Below the pieces are notes generated by a model. That model was not told the DNA's origin, did not search any database, and saw only the letters and a list, made by a program, of their open reading frames with translations. Positions 8,368 through 16,090 of a stretch of DNA of 31,502 nt are shown here, in pieces. Every line of letters starts with the position of its first letter. Position 1 is the stretch's first letter. A program made the translations under genes and the position numbers. This DNA is from a virus: positions 1-31,502 of IMG/VR virus record IMGVR_UViG_3300048017_000005. One strand, written 5' to 3'.

Positions 8368-9580
8368 TACAGAATCTAAACTAATTTCAGCGGTACTGCA
8401 AGACAAGCAGGTACACGTACTACTCCAGGCCAACGTAGATGGAATTCTACGTACCCATAATGACATCTGGACATTCATCCGCAACTACTCTGAGACTAAT
8501 GGAACGGTCCCACCACTTACCCTGGTCGTTGATAAGTTCCGTGACTTCCACCCAGTGGATGGCGTTGGTGCTACAAAGTATCACCTAGAAGAACTTCAGT
8601 CAGAGTATCTCACAGACAGTCTCAAGGACATCCTTCGTGGAACCGCTGCAGAGGTACAAGCAGGCCAGGGTGTTAAGGCACTTGAAGACATCATCACAAA
8701 GACATCAGCACTGAAGAAGAACACTGCCGTTATCCGTGACATTGATGCTACTGATCTTCAGGATGCCATCTCTTATTACGAAAACGTTCAGCGTCAGAAG
8801 GAGATTGGTGCACTTGGTATCAAGACTGGTCTCCCAGGATTTGACAACTACTTGCCATCTGGAATCATGCCAGGTCAACTCGGCGTATTCCTAGCCTACC
8901 CAGGTATTGGTAAGTCATGGTTTGCACTTTACATGGCGGTACAGGCATGGAAGCAGGGCAAGTCACCACTAATCATCTCTCTAGAAATGTCAGAGACAGA
9001 GGTCCGTAACCGTGTGTTTGCAATCATGGGCGAAGGCCTTTGGTCACACCGTAAACTATCTAATGGAGAGATCGAGATTGACGACCTAAAGCGTTGGCAC
9101 TCAAAGGAACTTGCTGGTAAGCCAGAGTTCCACATCATCTCTAACGACTCTGGTGGAGAGGTTACTCCATCAGTTATTCGTGGTAAGATCGACCAGTACA
9201 AGCCAGACCTAATCATCGTAGACTACCTACAGTTGATGTCTCCAAACCAGAAGTCAGAGAATGAGACTGTTCGTATGAAGAACCTTTCTCGTGAACTAAA
9301 GTTGATGGCTATTGGCGAAGAGATTCCTATCATTGCTATCTCGTCTGCTACACCAGATGACGTTAACAAGTTGGACACCGTTCCTACACTTGGCCAGACC
9401 GCATGGTCACGTCAGATTGCATACGACGCTGACTGGGTGCTTGCTCTTGGTCGTGCCACTAACTCAGACATTCTTGAGTGTGTGTTCCGAAAGAACCGAA
9501 ATGGCTTTATGGGTGAGTTCCTGGTACAGGTAGACTTCGACAAGGGCTGGTATAAGTACAAGGACTTCGAAGATAACTAG
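8360..9580 (+). CDS. dnaB: DnaB-like replicative DNA helicase
   Basis: RecA-fold hexameric helicase that would unwind DNA ahead of the phage polymerase, using ATP. The 406-residue product has a helical N-terminal domain (1-150) and a DnaB C-terminal domain. The Walker A motif is GIGKS with Lys185. Next comes the helicase motif LIISLEMSETEVRNRVFAIM, and Walker B LIIVDYLQLM with Asp288. A later IIAISS strand and a C-terminal RKNRNG segment match the usual arginine-finger area. It is slightly shorter than bacterial DnaB (about 450-470), as in many phage versions. The start overlaps the upstream gene by 8 bases. With the primase 260 bases downstream it completes a helicase-primase pair. Confidence 0.93.
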   Translation: MNNTESKLISAVLQDKQVHVLLQANVDGILRTHNDIWTFIRNYSETNGTVPPLTLVVDKFRDFHPVDGVGATKYHLEELQSEYLTDSLKDILRGTAAEVQAGQGVKALEDIITKTSALKKNTAVIRDIDATDLQDAISYYENVQRQKEIGALGIKTGLPGFDNYLPSGIMPGQLGVFLAYPGIGKSWFALYMAVQAWKQGKSPLIISLEMSETEVRNRVFAIMGEGLWSHRKLSNGEIEIDDLKRWHSKELAGKPEFHIISNDSGGEVTPSVIRGKIDQYKPDLIIVDYLQLMSPNQKSENETVRMKNLSRELKLMAIGEEIPIIAISSATPDDVNKLDTVPTLGQTAWSRQIAYDADWVLALGRATNSDILECVFRKNRNGFMGEFLVQVDFDKGWYKYKDFEDN

Positions 9581-9586
9581 TATAAT
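9581..9586 (+). promoter_or_regulatory. -10 box giving a probable leaderless transcript
   Basis: A perfect TATAAT starts at the base after the helicase stop, with exactly 6 nt between it and the ATG at 9593. A typical start 7 nt after the -10 would put the first transcribed base at the A of ATG. No Shine-Dalgarno sequence is present. The -35 region is poor, so strength is uncertain. Confidence 0.5.
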
Positions 9587-9592
9587 TGGTGT

Positions 9593-9937
9593 ATGAGATA
9601 CGTCAATCACAAGAACATCAAGAGGTTCAGTCTGATCGGAGAGATCCATGACGACGGAGCAATATTGAGACTTAGAAATGAGTACACAAGAATGCTATCG
9701 ACAGAGATGAAAATTTCTGGGTACGTTCCAAGGCTTGACATACTAGAAGACTTTACGATAGACTATAACGAGACAACTAAATCATTTAAATTTGAATTAT
9801 CAATTTATGGAGTATACCTAGGAAGAAAAAAGAGCGAATGCATACAGGGAATAGACGGAAACAAAATAGTGTATATACAAAAGAGCAAATCCAGCGAGTC
9901 ATTACAGGCTCAGGAATTACCATTGAGTCAGAAGTAG
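9593..9937 (+). CDS. Unknown 114-aa protein, probably leaderless
   Basis: The ATG lies 7 nt after a perfect TATAAT and has no Shine-Dalgarno sequence. The basic product has 114 residues with two alternating segments (FTIDYNETTKSFKFELSIYG) and no recognised motif. Its last 100 bases overlap the primase gene in another frame, which is long even for a phage. That region also gives a Ser/Lys/Gln-rich tail that may be less constrained. The position between helicase and primase suggests a replication accessory role, but this is only context. The gene is probably real because it has its own promoter signal and fills the gap. Confidence 0.6.
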   Translation: MRYVNHKNIKRFSLIGEIHDDGAILRLRNEYTRMLSTEMKISGYVPRLDILEDFTIDYNETTKSFKFELSIYGVYLGRKKSECIQGIDGNKIVYIQKSKSSESLQAQELPLSQK

Positions 9938-10782
9938 ACTCTGACTATATCATCTTTTGTCCTTTTCACAACAACTACCGATCACCAGCAGGTGAGGTAG
10001 ACAAGTCTTCTGGATTCTTCTTTTGCTTTTCTTGCCAGCACGTGTGTGACCTAGAAGAACTAATCATGCACACCTCTAATCGTACATACTTTGAGGCAGC
10101 ACGTTATATTAAGTCCAAGGAAACAGAGTCCGACATTGAGTCTTTGGTCAATAAGACATTGACAGAAAAGCCAGACTATGTTCAGTATGACCAACTTCTA
10201 CTAAAGCGTCTAAATCAGCAGGCCCTAGAGTCTCCACGTGCAATGCGTTATTACTCTGGCAGATTGATTACAGAAGAGTCTGTAAAGAAGTTTGGACTCG
10301 GCTTCTCTGAGAAACAAGACATGGTAACTATCCCAGTACACTCACCAGATGGTATGGAGATTGGTTTCGTTGGTCGCTCAATCGAGGGTAAGGAGTTTAA
10401 GAACACTCCAGGCCTACCTAAGAGCAAGACTCTATTCAATCTTAACCGTGTTAAAACCGCAAACAAAGTTTATGTGGTAGAATCGTCTTTCGATGCTATT
10501 CGCTTGGACCAGTGTGGTTTTCCAGCGGTAGCAACATTGGGTGCAAACGTATCCAATATACAAACAGACCTACTACAAAAATACTTCAATAACGTTATTG
10601 TTATTGCAGACAATGATGAAGCAGGCGGTAACATGAAGACCAAGATCGTAGATCGACTGGGGCCACGTGTTACTGTTATCAAACTAGATAAACAATATAA
10701 GGATATTGGCGATATGCCAGACGAAGCCATCATGAACCTTGATGAATCGTTTGACAAGTCTATTGCCAGCATGCTAAACTAA
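9838..10782 (+). CDS. dnaG: DnaG-like DNA primase
   Basis: Makes RNA primers for phage DNA synthesis. The 314-residue protein has an N-terminal zinc-binding domain with CPFH (Cys41, His44) and CFSC (Cys63, Cys66), then a linker and a TOPRIM catalytic domain. The TOPRIM motifs are VYVVESSFDAI with Glu215 and IVIADNDEAGG with Asp258 and Asp260, the metal ligands expected for this fold. It ends soon after TOPRIM, so it lacks the C-terminal helicase-binding domain of full-length DnaG (about 600 residues); a compact phage primase is the best reading. ATG at 9838 is chosen, with a GGAAG somewhat far upstream; a GTG at 9871 is an alternative. The gene starts inside the upstream ORF. Confidence 0.9.
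   Translation: MHTGNRRKQNSVYTKEQIQRVITGSGITIESEVDSDYIIFCPFHNNYRSPAGEVDKSSGFFFCFSCQHVCDLEELIMHTSNRTYFEAARYIKSKETESDIESLVNKTLTEKPDYVQYDQLLLKRLNQQALESPRAMRYYSGRLITEESVKKFGLGFSEKQDMVTIPVHSPDGMEIGFVGRSIEGKEFKNTPGLPKSKTLFNLNRVKTANKVYVVESSFDAIRLDQCGFPAVATLGANVSNIQTDLLQKYFNNVIVIADNDEAGGNMKTKIVDRLGPRVTVIKLDKQYKDIGDMPDEAIMNLDESFDKSIASMLN
10751..10780 (+). promoter_or_regulatory. Promoter candidate for the SSB gene
   Basis: TTGACA at 10751-10756, an 18-nt spacer, then TAAACT at 10775-10780 preceded by TG-C (extended -10). It lies in the 3' end of the primase gene. A start near 10787 gives a leader of about 24 nt that carries the AAGGAGA ribosome-binding site of the SSB gene. Confidence 0.55.
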
Positions 10783-10810
10783 TAAACCAATAATAAACAA
10801 GGAGAAAATA

Positions 10811-11467
10811 ATGAGTATCATTCGAGGGCTAAAAGATATCAGTGCAGTTATGGATAAGCCAAAGTACGAGAGCACAGGACAGAAGGTCCGCTGGGTCAAG
10901 TTGGTAGACGGACAGTCTGCAAAGATTCGTTTCGTTGAGGAACTAGACGCAGATTCATCAAGTTATTCAGAGGACCGTGGGCTATCTGTGGTAATCGCAG
11001 AGCACACCAACCCAAAGGACTACAAGCGTAAGGCTGCCTGTACCCAGGACTCAGAGGGTCGCTGCTACGGTTGTGAGATGGCTCGCAAGGAGCCTAAGTC
11101 AGGCTGGCGTTCACGCCTACGCTTCTACTGCAACGTGCTAGTAGAGGACGGAACAGAAGACGCATACATTGCAGTATGGTCACAGGGTATTTCTAAGCAG
11201 TCAGCATTCAACACTATTCGTGAGTATGCTCTAGAGACTGGGTCTATCTCAAACATTGTTTGGAAGATTAAGCGTAACGGTCAGGGAACCGAAACCAACT
11301 ACACCCTGATCCCATCAACCGCACCAGACTCAGAGCCATTCAACTGGGGATCACACGAGTTCTTCAACCTTGAGAAGGTTGTTCGTGAGGTTCCATACCC
11401 AGAGCAGGAAGCATTCTACTTCGGCTTTGACTCACCGTCAGTTACATCTACCAACATCGACTGGTAG
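10811..11467 (+). CDS. ssb: Zinc-site single-stranded DNA-binding protein
   Basis: Likely coats and protects single-stranded DNA at the replication fork. It has 218 residues, with a strong AAGGAGA RBS. After a basic helical start comes an OB-like region (KVRWVKLVDGQSAKIRFVEE), then His65, Cys77, Cys85 and Cys88 (CYGCEMARKEP), a set that could hold one zinc. The ligand pattern and residue numbers recall T4 gp32. Further OB strands follow (RLRFYCNVLVED, AYIAVWSQG), then aromatic residues and a short C-terminal tail with Asp and Trp. It is not a bacterial SSB-type sequence; phage SSB-like proteins of actinophages have this layout. It has its own promoter and a perfect terminator just downstream, so it is probably strongly expressed as a single-gene unit. 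Confidence 0.8.
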   Translation: MSIIRGLKDISAVMDKPKYESTGQKVRWVKLVDGQSAKIRFVEELDADSSSYSEDRGLSVVIAEHTNPKDYKRKAACTQDSEGRCYGCEMARKEPKSGWRSRLRFYCNVLVEDGTEDAYIAVWSQGISKQSAFNTIREYALETGSISNIVWKIKRNGQGTETNYTLIPSTAPDSEPFNWGSHEFFNLEKVVREVPYPEQEAFYFGFDSPSVTSTNIDW

Positions 11468-11481
11468 CAGGTAGGCTTGTG

Positions 11482-11508
11482 GGGAGTGGTTAATAGCCAC
11501 TCCCTTTT
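11482..11508 (+). terminator. Rho-independent terminator after SSB
   Basis: Perfect 8-bp GC-rich stem, GGGAGTGG at 11482-11489 and CCACTCCC at 11497-11504, with a 7-nt loop, followed by TTTT. It lies 14 bases after the SSB stop. The arm and T-run overlap the -35 region of the next promoter. Confidence 0.9.
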
Positions 11509-11519
11509 GCATTTCTATA

Positions 11520-11528
11520 TGATATAAT
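11520..11528 (+). promoter_or_regulatory. Extended -10 promoter for the HNH gene (leaderless)
   Basis: TGATATAAT is a perfect extended -10 (TGnTATAAT), with 6 nt between it and ATG 11535. The predicted start base is the A of ATG and there is no Shine-Dalgarno sequence. No clear -35 box is seen, which extended -10 promoters can tolerate. The same TGATATAAT occurs at 27620. Confidence 0.7.
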
Positions 11529-11534
11529 GATAAT

Positions 11535-12272
11535 ATGACTATGTGCGTGGATAAAGAAGTGGATCTAAGATGTCCACAAAGATTGATTAAAGATCCAGAT
11601 GGAAACACCAGATGCACAAAGCATCACAATTATTTTCGGTACGGAGAATGCTCACAAAGGCATTTTGAGAGAGTCCCTGCATCAGGCAAGGATGGTTTGT
11701 GCTATGCACATAGAAAAGGAACCTACTCCAAGAAAACCCTGGCTATTGGAGATGTCAGTCAGCATGGCGTAAGGATTGTTGGCGGTCCATTTCTAAAACA
11801 ACAGGGTAATAGTAAAAATAGGTATTTTTGGAATACGGTTTGCCCAATATGTAATGATGAATATGAAATTGCAACTGGAGATTTTGATAAGCGAAAGTCT
11901 TGCACCAAATGCAAGGCAACACTAAAAAGAAAATCTTCACAGGAAATAAGTTGGAAAAATGCATATGCTCAGTTAAAAGCAAGAGGCAAAACAAGAAACA
12001 AGGAAGTCGATATGACTTTTGAACAGTTTGTAGAAATATCCAAAAGCAATTGCTATTATTGCAATGCTGAACCAACAGAATCCCCTGGTCCAAGAGAATG
12101 GTCAGAACCAATTTTTTCAAATGGACTTGACAGAGTAGATACAGGTGTGGGATACTTATATAACAATGTAGTGGCTTGTTGCAAATGGTGCAACGTAGCA
12201 AAATTAGATAGATCAGTAGAGGAATTTTATTCGTGGGTAACGAAACTAGCAAAACATCAGAATCTTATGTAG
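11535..12272 (+). CDS. HNH endonuclease with zinc-ribbon domains, probably a mobile homing-type gene
   Basis: Nuclease of 245 residues. The N-terminal part is Cys/His-rich (RCPQR, RCTKHHN, CYAHRKGTYSKKTLAI). The middle has a zinc ribbon (CPIC and CTKC, residues about 113-136). The C-terminal third carries the HNH/ββα-metal core: CYYCNAEP, NGLDRVDTGVGYLYNNVVAC and CKWCN, where the D-R-x-D and N-N-V-x-x-C segments are typical. Sampled 60-base lines of this gene are about 30-35% GC against about 50% just inside dnaE, so it was probably acquired separately. It has its own promoter and a terminator before it. The dnaE start lies inside its 3' end. A freestanding homing endonuclease is the likely nature; the target is unknown. 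Confidence 0.85.
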   Translation: MTMCVDKEVDLRCPQRLIKDPDGNTRCTKHHNYFRYGECSQRHFERVPASGKDGLCYAHRKGTYSKKTLAIGDVSQHGVRIVGGPFLKQQGNSKNRYFWNTVCPICNDEYEIATGDFDKRKSCTKCKATLKRKSSQEISWKNAYAQLKARGKTRNKEVDMTFEQFVEISKSNCYYCNAEPTESPGPREWSEPIFSNGLDRVDTGVGYLYNNVVACCKWCNVAKLDRSVEEFYSWVTKLAKHQNLM

Positions 12273-15200
12273 GACTTCACGTACACACACATTATAGTCT
12301 TTTCGATGGAATCGCCACCCCACAGGAATACGTGGACCGTGCTGTAAGTCTGGGAATGAATGCAATCGCTATTACTGACCATGGATCTCTATCTGGTCAC
12401 CGTGAAATGTACCGTGCCGCCAATGAGGCAGGCATCAAGCCTATTCTTGGTATTGAGGGGTACATCTGTAAGGACCGCTTTGACCATGAGGAAAAGGATA
12501 AGACTGACCTACTCAATCTTAACTATAACCACCTCATCATTCTTGCAAAGAATGCACAGGGTCTAGAGAACCTTAATAAACTTAATGAACTTGCTTGGAC
12601 TGAGGGCTTCTATAAGAAGCCTCGCATGGACTGGGAAATTCTGGAGCAGTACAAAGAGGGGCTAATCGTAACCTCTGGATGTCTGTCAGGCTACCTTGCC
12701 AAGGCTATCGAAGCAGACAACCTTGCTGTCGCAAAGGAGCACATCCAGTGGGCAAAGCAAACATTTGGAGATGACTACTACATTGAGGTTATGCCACACA
12801 ACCCTGCAGAGGTAAACAAGTTGCTACTTGAACTTGCAGACGAATTTGGGGTAACTCCAGTAGTAACTCCCGACTGTCACCACTCAGACGCATCTCAGAA
12901 AGAGATTCAGGAACTTAAACTAATCCTAAACTCTTACTCTAATAAGACTGAGAAGGATGTTACATACGAGAAGTCAACCAAGTATGAAAACCTTATGGAT
13001 CGTCTAGACTACCTATACGGTGCAGACCGCCAGATGTCGTTTAACAAGTTCGACATCCACCTACTATCTGACGAAGAGATGCACAACGCCATGAGGGCCC
13101 AGGGCATTGATCGTGAAGACATGTACCAAGCAACTCTTGACATTGTTGACAAGATTGAAGACTACAACATCCAGGACCACCTCAACCTGCTACCTGTTCA
13201 GTACAAGAAGCCAAACGAGGAACTCAAGTCTCTGGCACTTGAAGGCCTAAAGGAAAAGGGACTTGTTGAAAACAAGGACTACCTAGACCGCCTAGACGAA
13301 GAACTGAAGATTATTGCAGATAAGGACTTCGGCCCTTACTTCCTAGTCGTACGCTCCATGATTGCATGGGCGAAGAAGGAAGGAATTATGGTGGGGCCTG
13401 GTCGTGGTTCTGCTGCAGGCTCACTCCTCTGCTATGCTCTAGGCATCACAGACATTGATCCGATTGTTCATGGACTACTATTCTTCCGCTTTATTAACCC
13501 AGAGCGTAACGACTTTCCAGATATCGATACCGATATTCAGGATAACCGTCGTGAAGAGGTCAAGGACTACCTAGTTCGCCAGTATCGCCACGTAGCGTCT
13601 ATCGCTACATTCCTTGAATTCAAGGGCAAGGGTATCGTACGTGACATCGCTCGTGTACTTAATATTCCATTGGCAGACGTTAACAAGGTTCTAAAACTTG
13701 TAGACGACTGGGACGACTACTGTAACTCAAAGCAGACCCAAGAGTTCCGTGAGAAGTATCCAGAGATTGAACGTTACGGAGAGTTGCTTCGTGGTCGTAT
13801 CCGTGGTACTGGTATTCACGCTGCAGGTGTTGTAACCTCTAAGGAACCTATCTTTAAGTTTGCTCCACTAGAAACTCGCACCGCACCAGGAACTAAGGAA
13901 CGAATTCCAGTAGTAGCAGTAGACATGGCAGAGGCAGAGCGTATTGGTCTTATTAAGATTGACGCACTTGGTCTAAAGACCCTGTCTGTTATTCAGGATA
14001 CCCTAAAGGTTATCGAAGAGCGTTCAGGCGACAAGGTTGACCTGCAGAAGATTAATATGGAAGATGCCAACGTATACCGAATGCTATCTGACGGATACAC
14101 CAAGGGTGTGTTCCAGTGTGAAGCAACACCGTATACAAACTTGCTAGTCAAGATGGGCGTAAAGAACTTTAACGAGTTGGCTGCATCTAATGCTCTGGTT
14201 CGCCCAGGTGCTATGAATACCATTGGTAAGGACTACATCGCTCGTAAGCATGGTAAGCAGAACATCTCCTACCACCACCAGTTGATGAAGGCCTTCACAG
14301 TTGACACCTATGGCTGTGTTCTATACCAGGAACAGGTTATGCTTGCATGTACCGAACTTGGTGGAATGACCATGGCAACCGCTGACAAGGTTCGTAAGAT
14401 CATTGGTAAGAAAAAGGATGCTAAGGAATTCGACCAGTTTAAGAATGAGTTTGTCTCAGGAGCGTCTCGCTTTGTCACTCAGGAGGTCGCAGAAGCCCTG
14501 TGGCACGACTTTGAGGCTCACGCAGGGTATTCCTTCAACAAGTCTCACGCAGTGGCTTATTCGACCGTCTCTTACTGGACAGCATGGTTGAAGTACTACT
14601 ACCCGATTGAGTTCATGTACTCTCTTCTAAAGAATGAGAGCGACAAGGATGCTCGTACAGAGTACCTAATCGAAGCCAAGCGTATGGGCATTCCTGTAAA
14701 GTTGCCACATATCAATGACTCAGATGTTGACTTTAAGATTGAGGGCAAGGGTATTCGATTTGGCCTAACCGCAATCAAGTACATTTCTGACAATATTGCT
14801 AACAAGTATATTGCAGCCAGACCATTCGAGTCGTTTGCAGAACTAGAGGCATTTACTTTTGGAAAGGGTAACGGAGTAAACAGCCGTGCCCTACAGGCCT
14901 TGAAACTTGTAGGTGCAGCAACGTTTACAGACAACCCTCGAAACGAGGATGACGTTAGAGAGAATCTATACGAGTATCTAAACCTACCAGAGTTCAACGT
15001 GTCTATTCCGCAACACTACTACGCATTCATCGATGACGTAGAAGAGTTCGAGGAGAAGGGCTCGTACGTTCTTATGGGAATGGTCAAGGCAATTAAGCGT
15101 GGCACAGGGTGGTCACGTGTGGAGATCCTTGACAAGACTGGTAGCATTGGAATCTTCGATGAAGAACAAACTGCTATTGAGACTGGTAAGACATACATTC

Positions 15201-15535
15201 TTCTAGCAAGCGATAACAGAATTGTTACTGCAATTCCTGTAGACGAACTCAAGGGCAACCAGAGTGGTCTTGTAAAGATCCTAAACTACAGAATGCTTCC
15301 ATTCAAGGAAGAAGAGTTGTTTGTCGTATCGTTTAAGCCACGTGTTACAAAGGCTGGAAAGAAGATGGCATCTCTTGTGCTGGCAGATACCTCACGAGAA
15401 CTACACTCAGTCACAGTCTTCCCTACTGCTTTCTCAAAGGCGTACATGAAGATTGACGAGGGTAACGCATACAAATTTACCTTGGGCAAGACCAAGGATG
15501 GAACAACAATTATGGAGGATGTAGAAAATGTTTAG
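12233..15535 (+). CDS. dnaE: DNA polymerase III alpha-type (DnaE) phage replicative polymerase
   Basis: C-family DNA polymerase of 1100 residues. It starts at GTG 12233, 9 nt after AGAGGA; no later start leaves the PHP domain whole. The N-terminal PHP domain begins at LHVHTHYSLFDG (His16, His18, His20), followed by AITDHGSLSGH. The polymerase core has the nucleotide-binding GPGRGSAAG (388-396), the catalytic PDIDTD (Asp430, Asp432) and IKIDALGLKTL with Asp577 as the third acidic residue. GTGIHAAGVV and the LYQEQVM to FNKSHAVAYS stretch are typical DnaE. An OB-like region lies near 960-1100. No exonuclease subunit or sliding clamp is visible here, so host clamp use is possible. The overlap of 40 bases with the HNH gene is unusual. 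Confidence 0.95.
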   Translation: MGNETSKTSESYVGLHVHTHYSLFDGIATPQEYVDRAVSLGMNAIAITDHGSLSGHREMYRAANEAGIKPILGIEGYICKDRFDHEEKDKTDLLNLNYNHLIILAKNAQGLENLNKLNELAWTEGFYKKPRMDWEILEQYKEGLIVTSGCLSGYLAKAIEADNLAVAKEHIQWAKQTFGDDYYIEVMPHNPAEVNKLLLELADEFGVTPVVTPDCHHSDASQKEIQELKLILNSYSNKTEKDVTYEKSTKYENLMDRLDYLYGADRQMSFNKFDIHLLSDEEMHNAMRAQGIDREDMYQATLDIVDKIEDYNIQDHLNLLPVQYKKPNEELKSLALEGLKEKGLVENKDYLDRLDEELKIIADKDFGPYFLVVRSMIAWAKKEGIMVGPGRGSAAGSLLCYALGITDIDPIVHGLLFFRFINPERNDFPDIDTDIQDNRREEVKDYLVRQYRHVASIATFLEFKGKGIVRDIARVLNIPLADVNKVLKLVDDWDDYCNSKQTQEFREKYPEIERYGELLRGRIRGTGIHAAGVVTSKEPIFKFAPLETRTAPGTKERIPVVAVDMAEAERIGLIKIDALGLKTLSVIQDTLKVIEERSGDKVDLQKINMEDANVYRMLSDGYTKGVFQCEATPYTNLLVKMGVKNFNELAASNALVRPGAMNTIGKDYIARKHGKQNISYHHQLMKAFTVDTYGCVLYQEQVMLACTELGGMTMATADKVRKIIGKKKDAKEFDQFKNEFVSGASRFVTQEVAEALWHDFEAHAGYSFNKSHAVAYSTVSYWTAWLKYYYPIEFMYSLLKNESDKDARTEYLIEAKRMGIPVKLPHINDSDVDFKIEGKGIRFGLTAIKYISDNIANKYIAARPFESFAELEAFTFGKGNGVNSRALQALKLVGAATFTDNPRNEDDVRENLYEYLNLPEFNVSIPQHYYAFIDDVEEFEEKGSYVLMGMVKAIKRGTGWSRVEILDKTGSIGIFDEEQTAIETGKTYILLASDNRIVTAIPVDELKGNQSGLVKILNYRMLPFKEEELFVVSFKPRVTKAGKKMASLVLADTSRELHSVTVFPTAFSKAYMKIDEGNAYKFTLGKTKDGTTIMEDVENV

Positions 15536-15857
15536 TCAAACACTAGATGATATGGCACACTCAGTGCACAGAACTGCAGTAGAAAAAGGATTTTGGAATG
15601 TCGAGGTAAATGACATATTCATGACCAAGCAGTTGATGATGATTGTATCCGAAGCCGTAGAGGTTATGGAAGCAATTAGAAAAGACAAGGGTAAGCATGA
15701 GGTTGCAGACGAGATGGCAGACATCATCATTCGTACGCTAGATCTGTACGCAGGCCTGAAGGAATACGGCTACGTAGAGTCAGATCTCCAGGTAGCCTTC
15801 AACAATAAGACTGATTTTAATCAGACACGACCAGAGAAGCATGGAGTAAAATTCTAA
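15528..15857 (+). CDS. MazG-like nucleotide pyrophosphohydrolase
   Basis: All-alpha NTP pyrophosphatase of 109 residues that would hydrolyse NTPs or dNTPs to monophosphates and pyrophosphate; phage versions may tune the nucleotide pool or ppGpp response. The metal-binding helices are visible: SEAVEVMEAIRK (E-x-x-E type) and HEVADEMADIIIRTLDL (E-x-x-D type). The length fits the minimal MazG/RS21-C6-like fold rather than full MazG. The start overlaps dnaE by 8 bases and the stop overlaps the nrdH start (TAATG). It sits among nucleotide-metabolism and replication genes. The family is confident; the substrate is unknown. Confidence 0.85.
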   Translation: MFSQTLDDMAHSVHRTAVEKGFWNVEVNDIFMTKQLMMIVSEAVEVMEAIRKDKGKHEVADEMADIIIRTLDLYAGLKEYGYVESDLQVAFNNKTDFNQTRPEKHGVKF

Positions 15858-16090
15858 TGTCAGTAGTAGTATATACAAAGCCGTCATGCGTACAGTGTGA
15901 CCAGACCAAGCGATTCTTGGACAAGGTAAACGTTTCATACACAACCGTCGATATCACCGAAGACCAAGAGGCCTACGACAAGATTATCTCCATGGGCTTT
16001 AAGGCTGCCCCTGTTGTTATCACAGACAACGATGCCTGGGCTGGGTTCAATCCTGGCAAACTAAATAAACTAGCAGAGGAAAGTATCTAA
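15857..16090 (+). CDS. nrdH: NrdH-type glutaredoxin-like redoxin
   Basis: Small thioredoxin-fold dithiol protein of 77 residues that passes electrons to class Ib ribonucleotide reductase. The active site CVQC lies at Cys11-Cys14 followed by QTKRFLD, as in NrdH. The cis-Pro region is AAPVVIT, and the C-terminal GFNPGKLNKL matches the NrdH-specific SGFRPDKL signature. It overlaps both neighbours by one base (TAATG). In many bacteria nrdH heads the nrdHIEF operon; here it is about 8 kb from nrdIEF but surely serves it. General glutaredoxin activity is the alternative. Confidence 0.9.
   Translation: MSVVVYTKPSCVQCDQTKRFLDKVNVSYTTVDITEDQEAYDKIISMGFKAAPVVITDNDAWAGFNPGKLNKLAEESI

Noticed and set aside
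12127-12156. TTGACA-18-TGG-GATACT upstream of dnaE
   Set aside because: The -35 is produced by the conserved Leu-Asp codons of the HNH motif and the -10 is poor; not strong enough to call.
11755-12252. Minus-strand 165-codon frame opposite the HNH gene
   Set aside because: It runs opposite a clear HNH motif gene, has no RBS, and has a hydrophobic low-complexity composition typical of an antisense frame.
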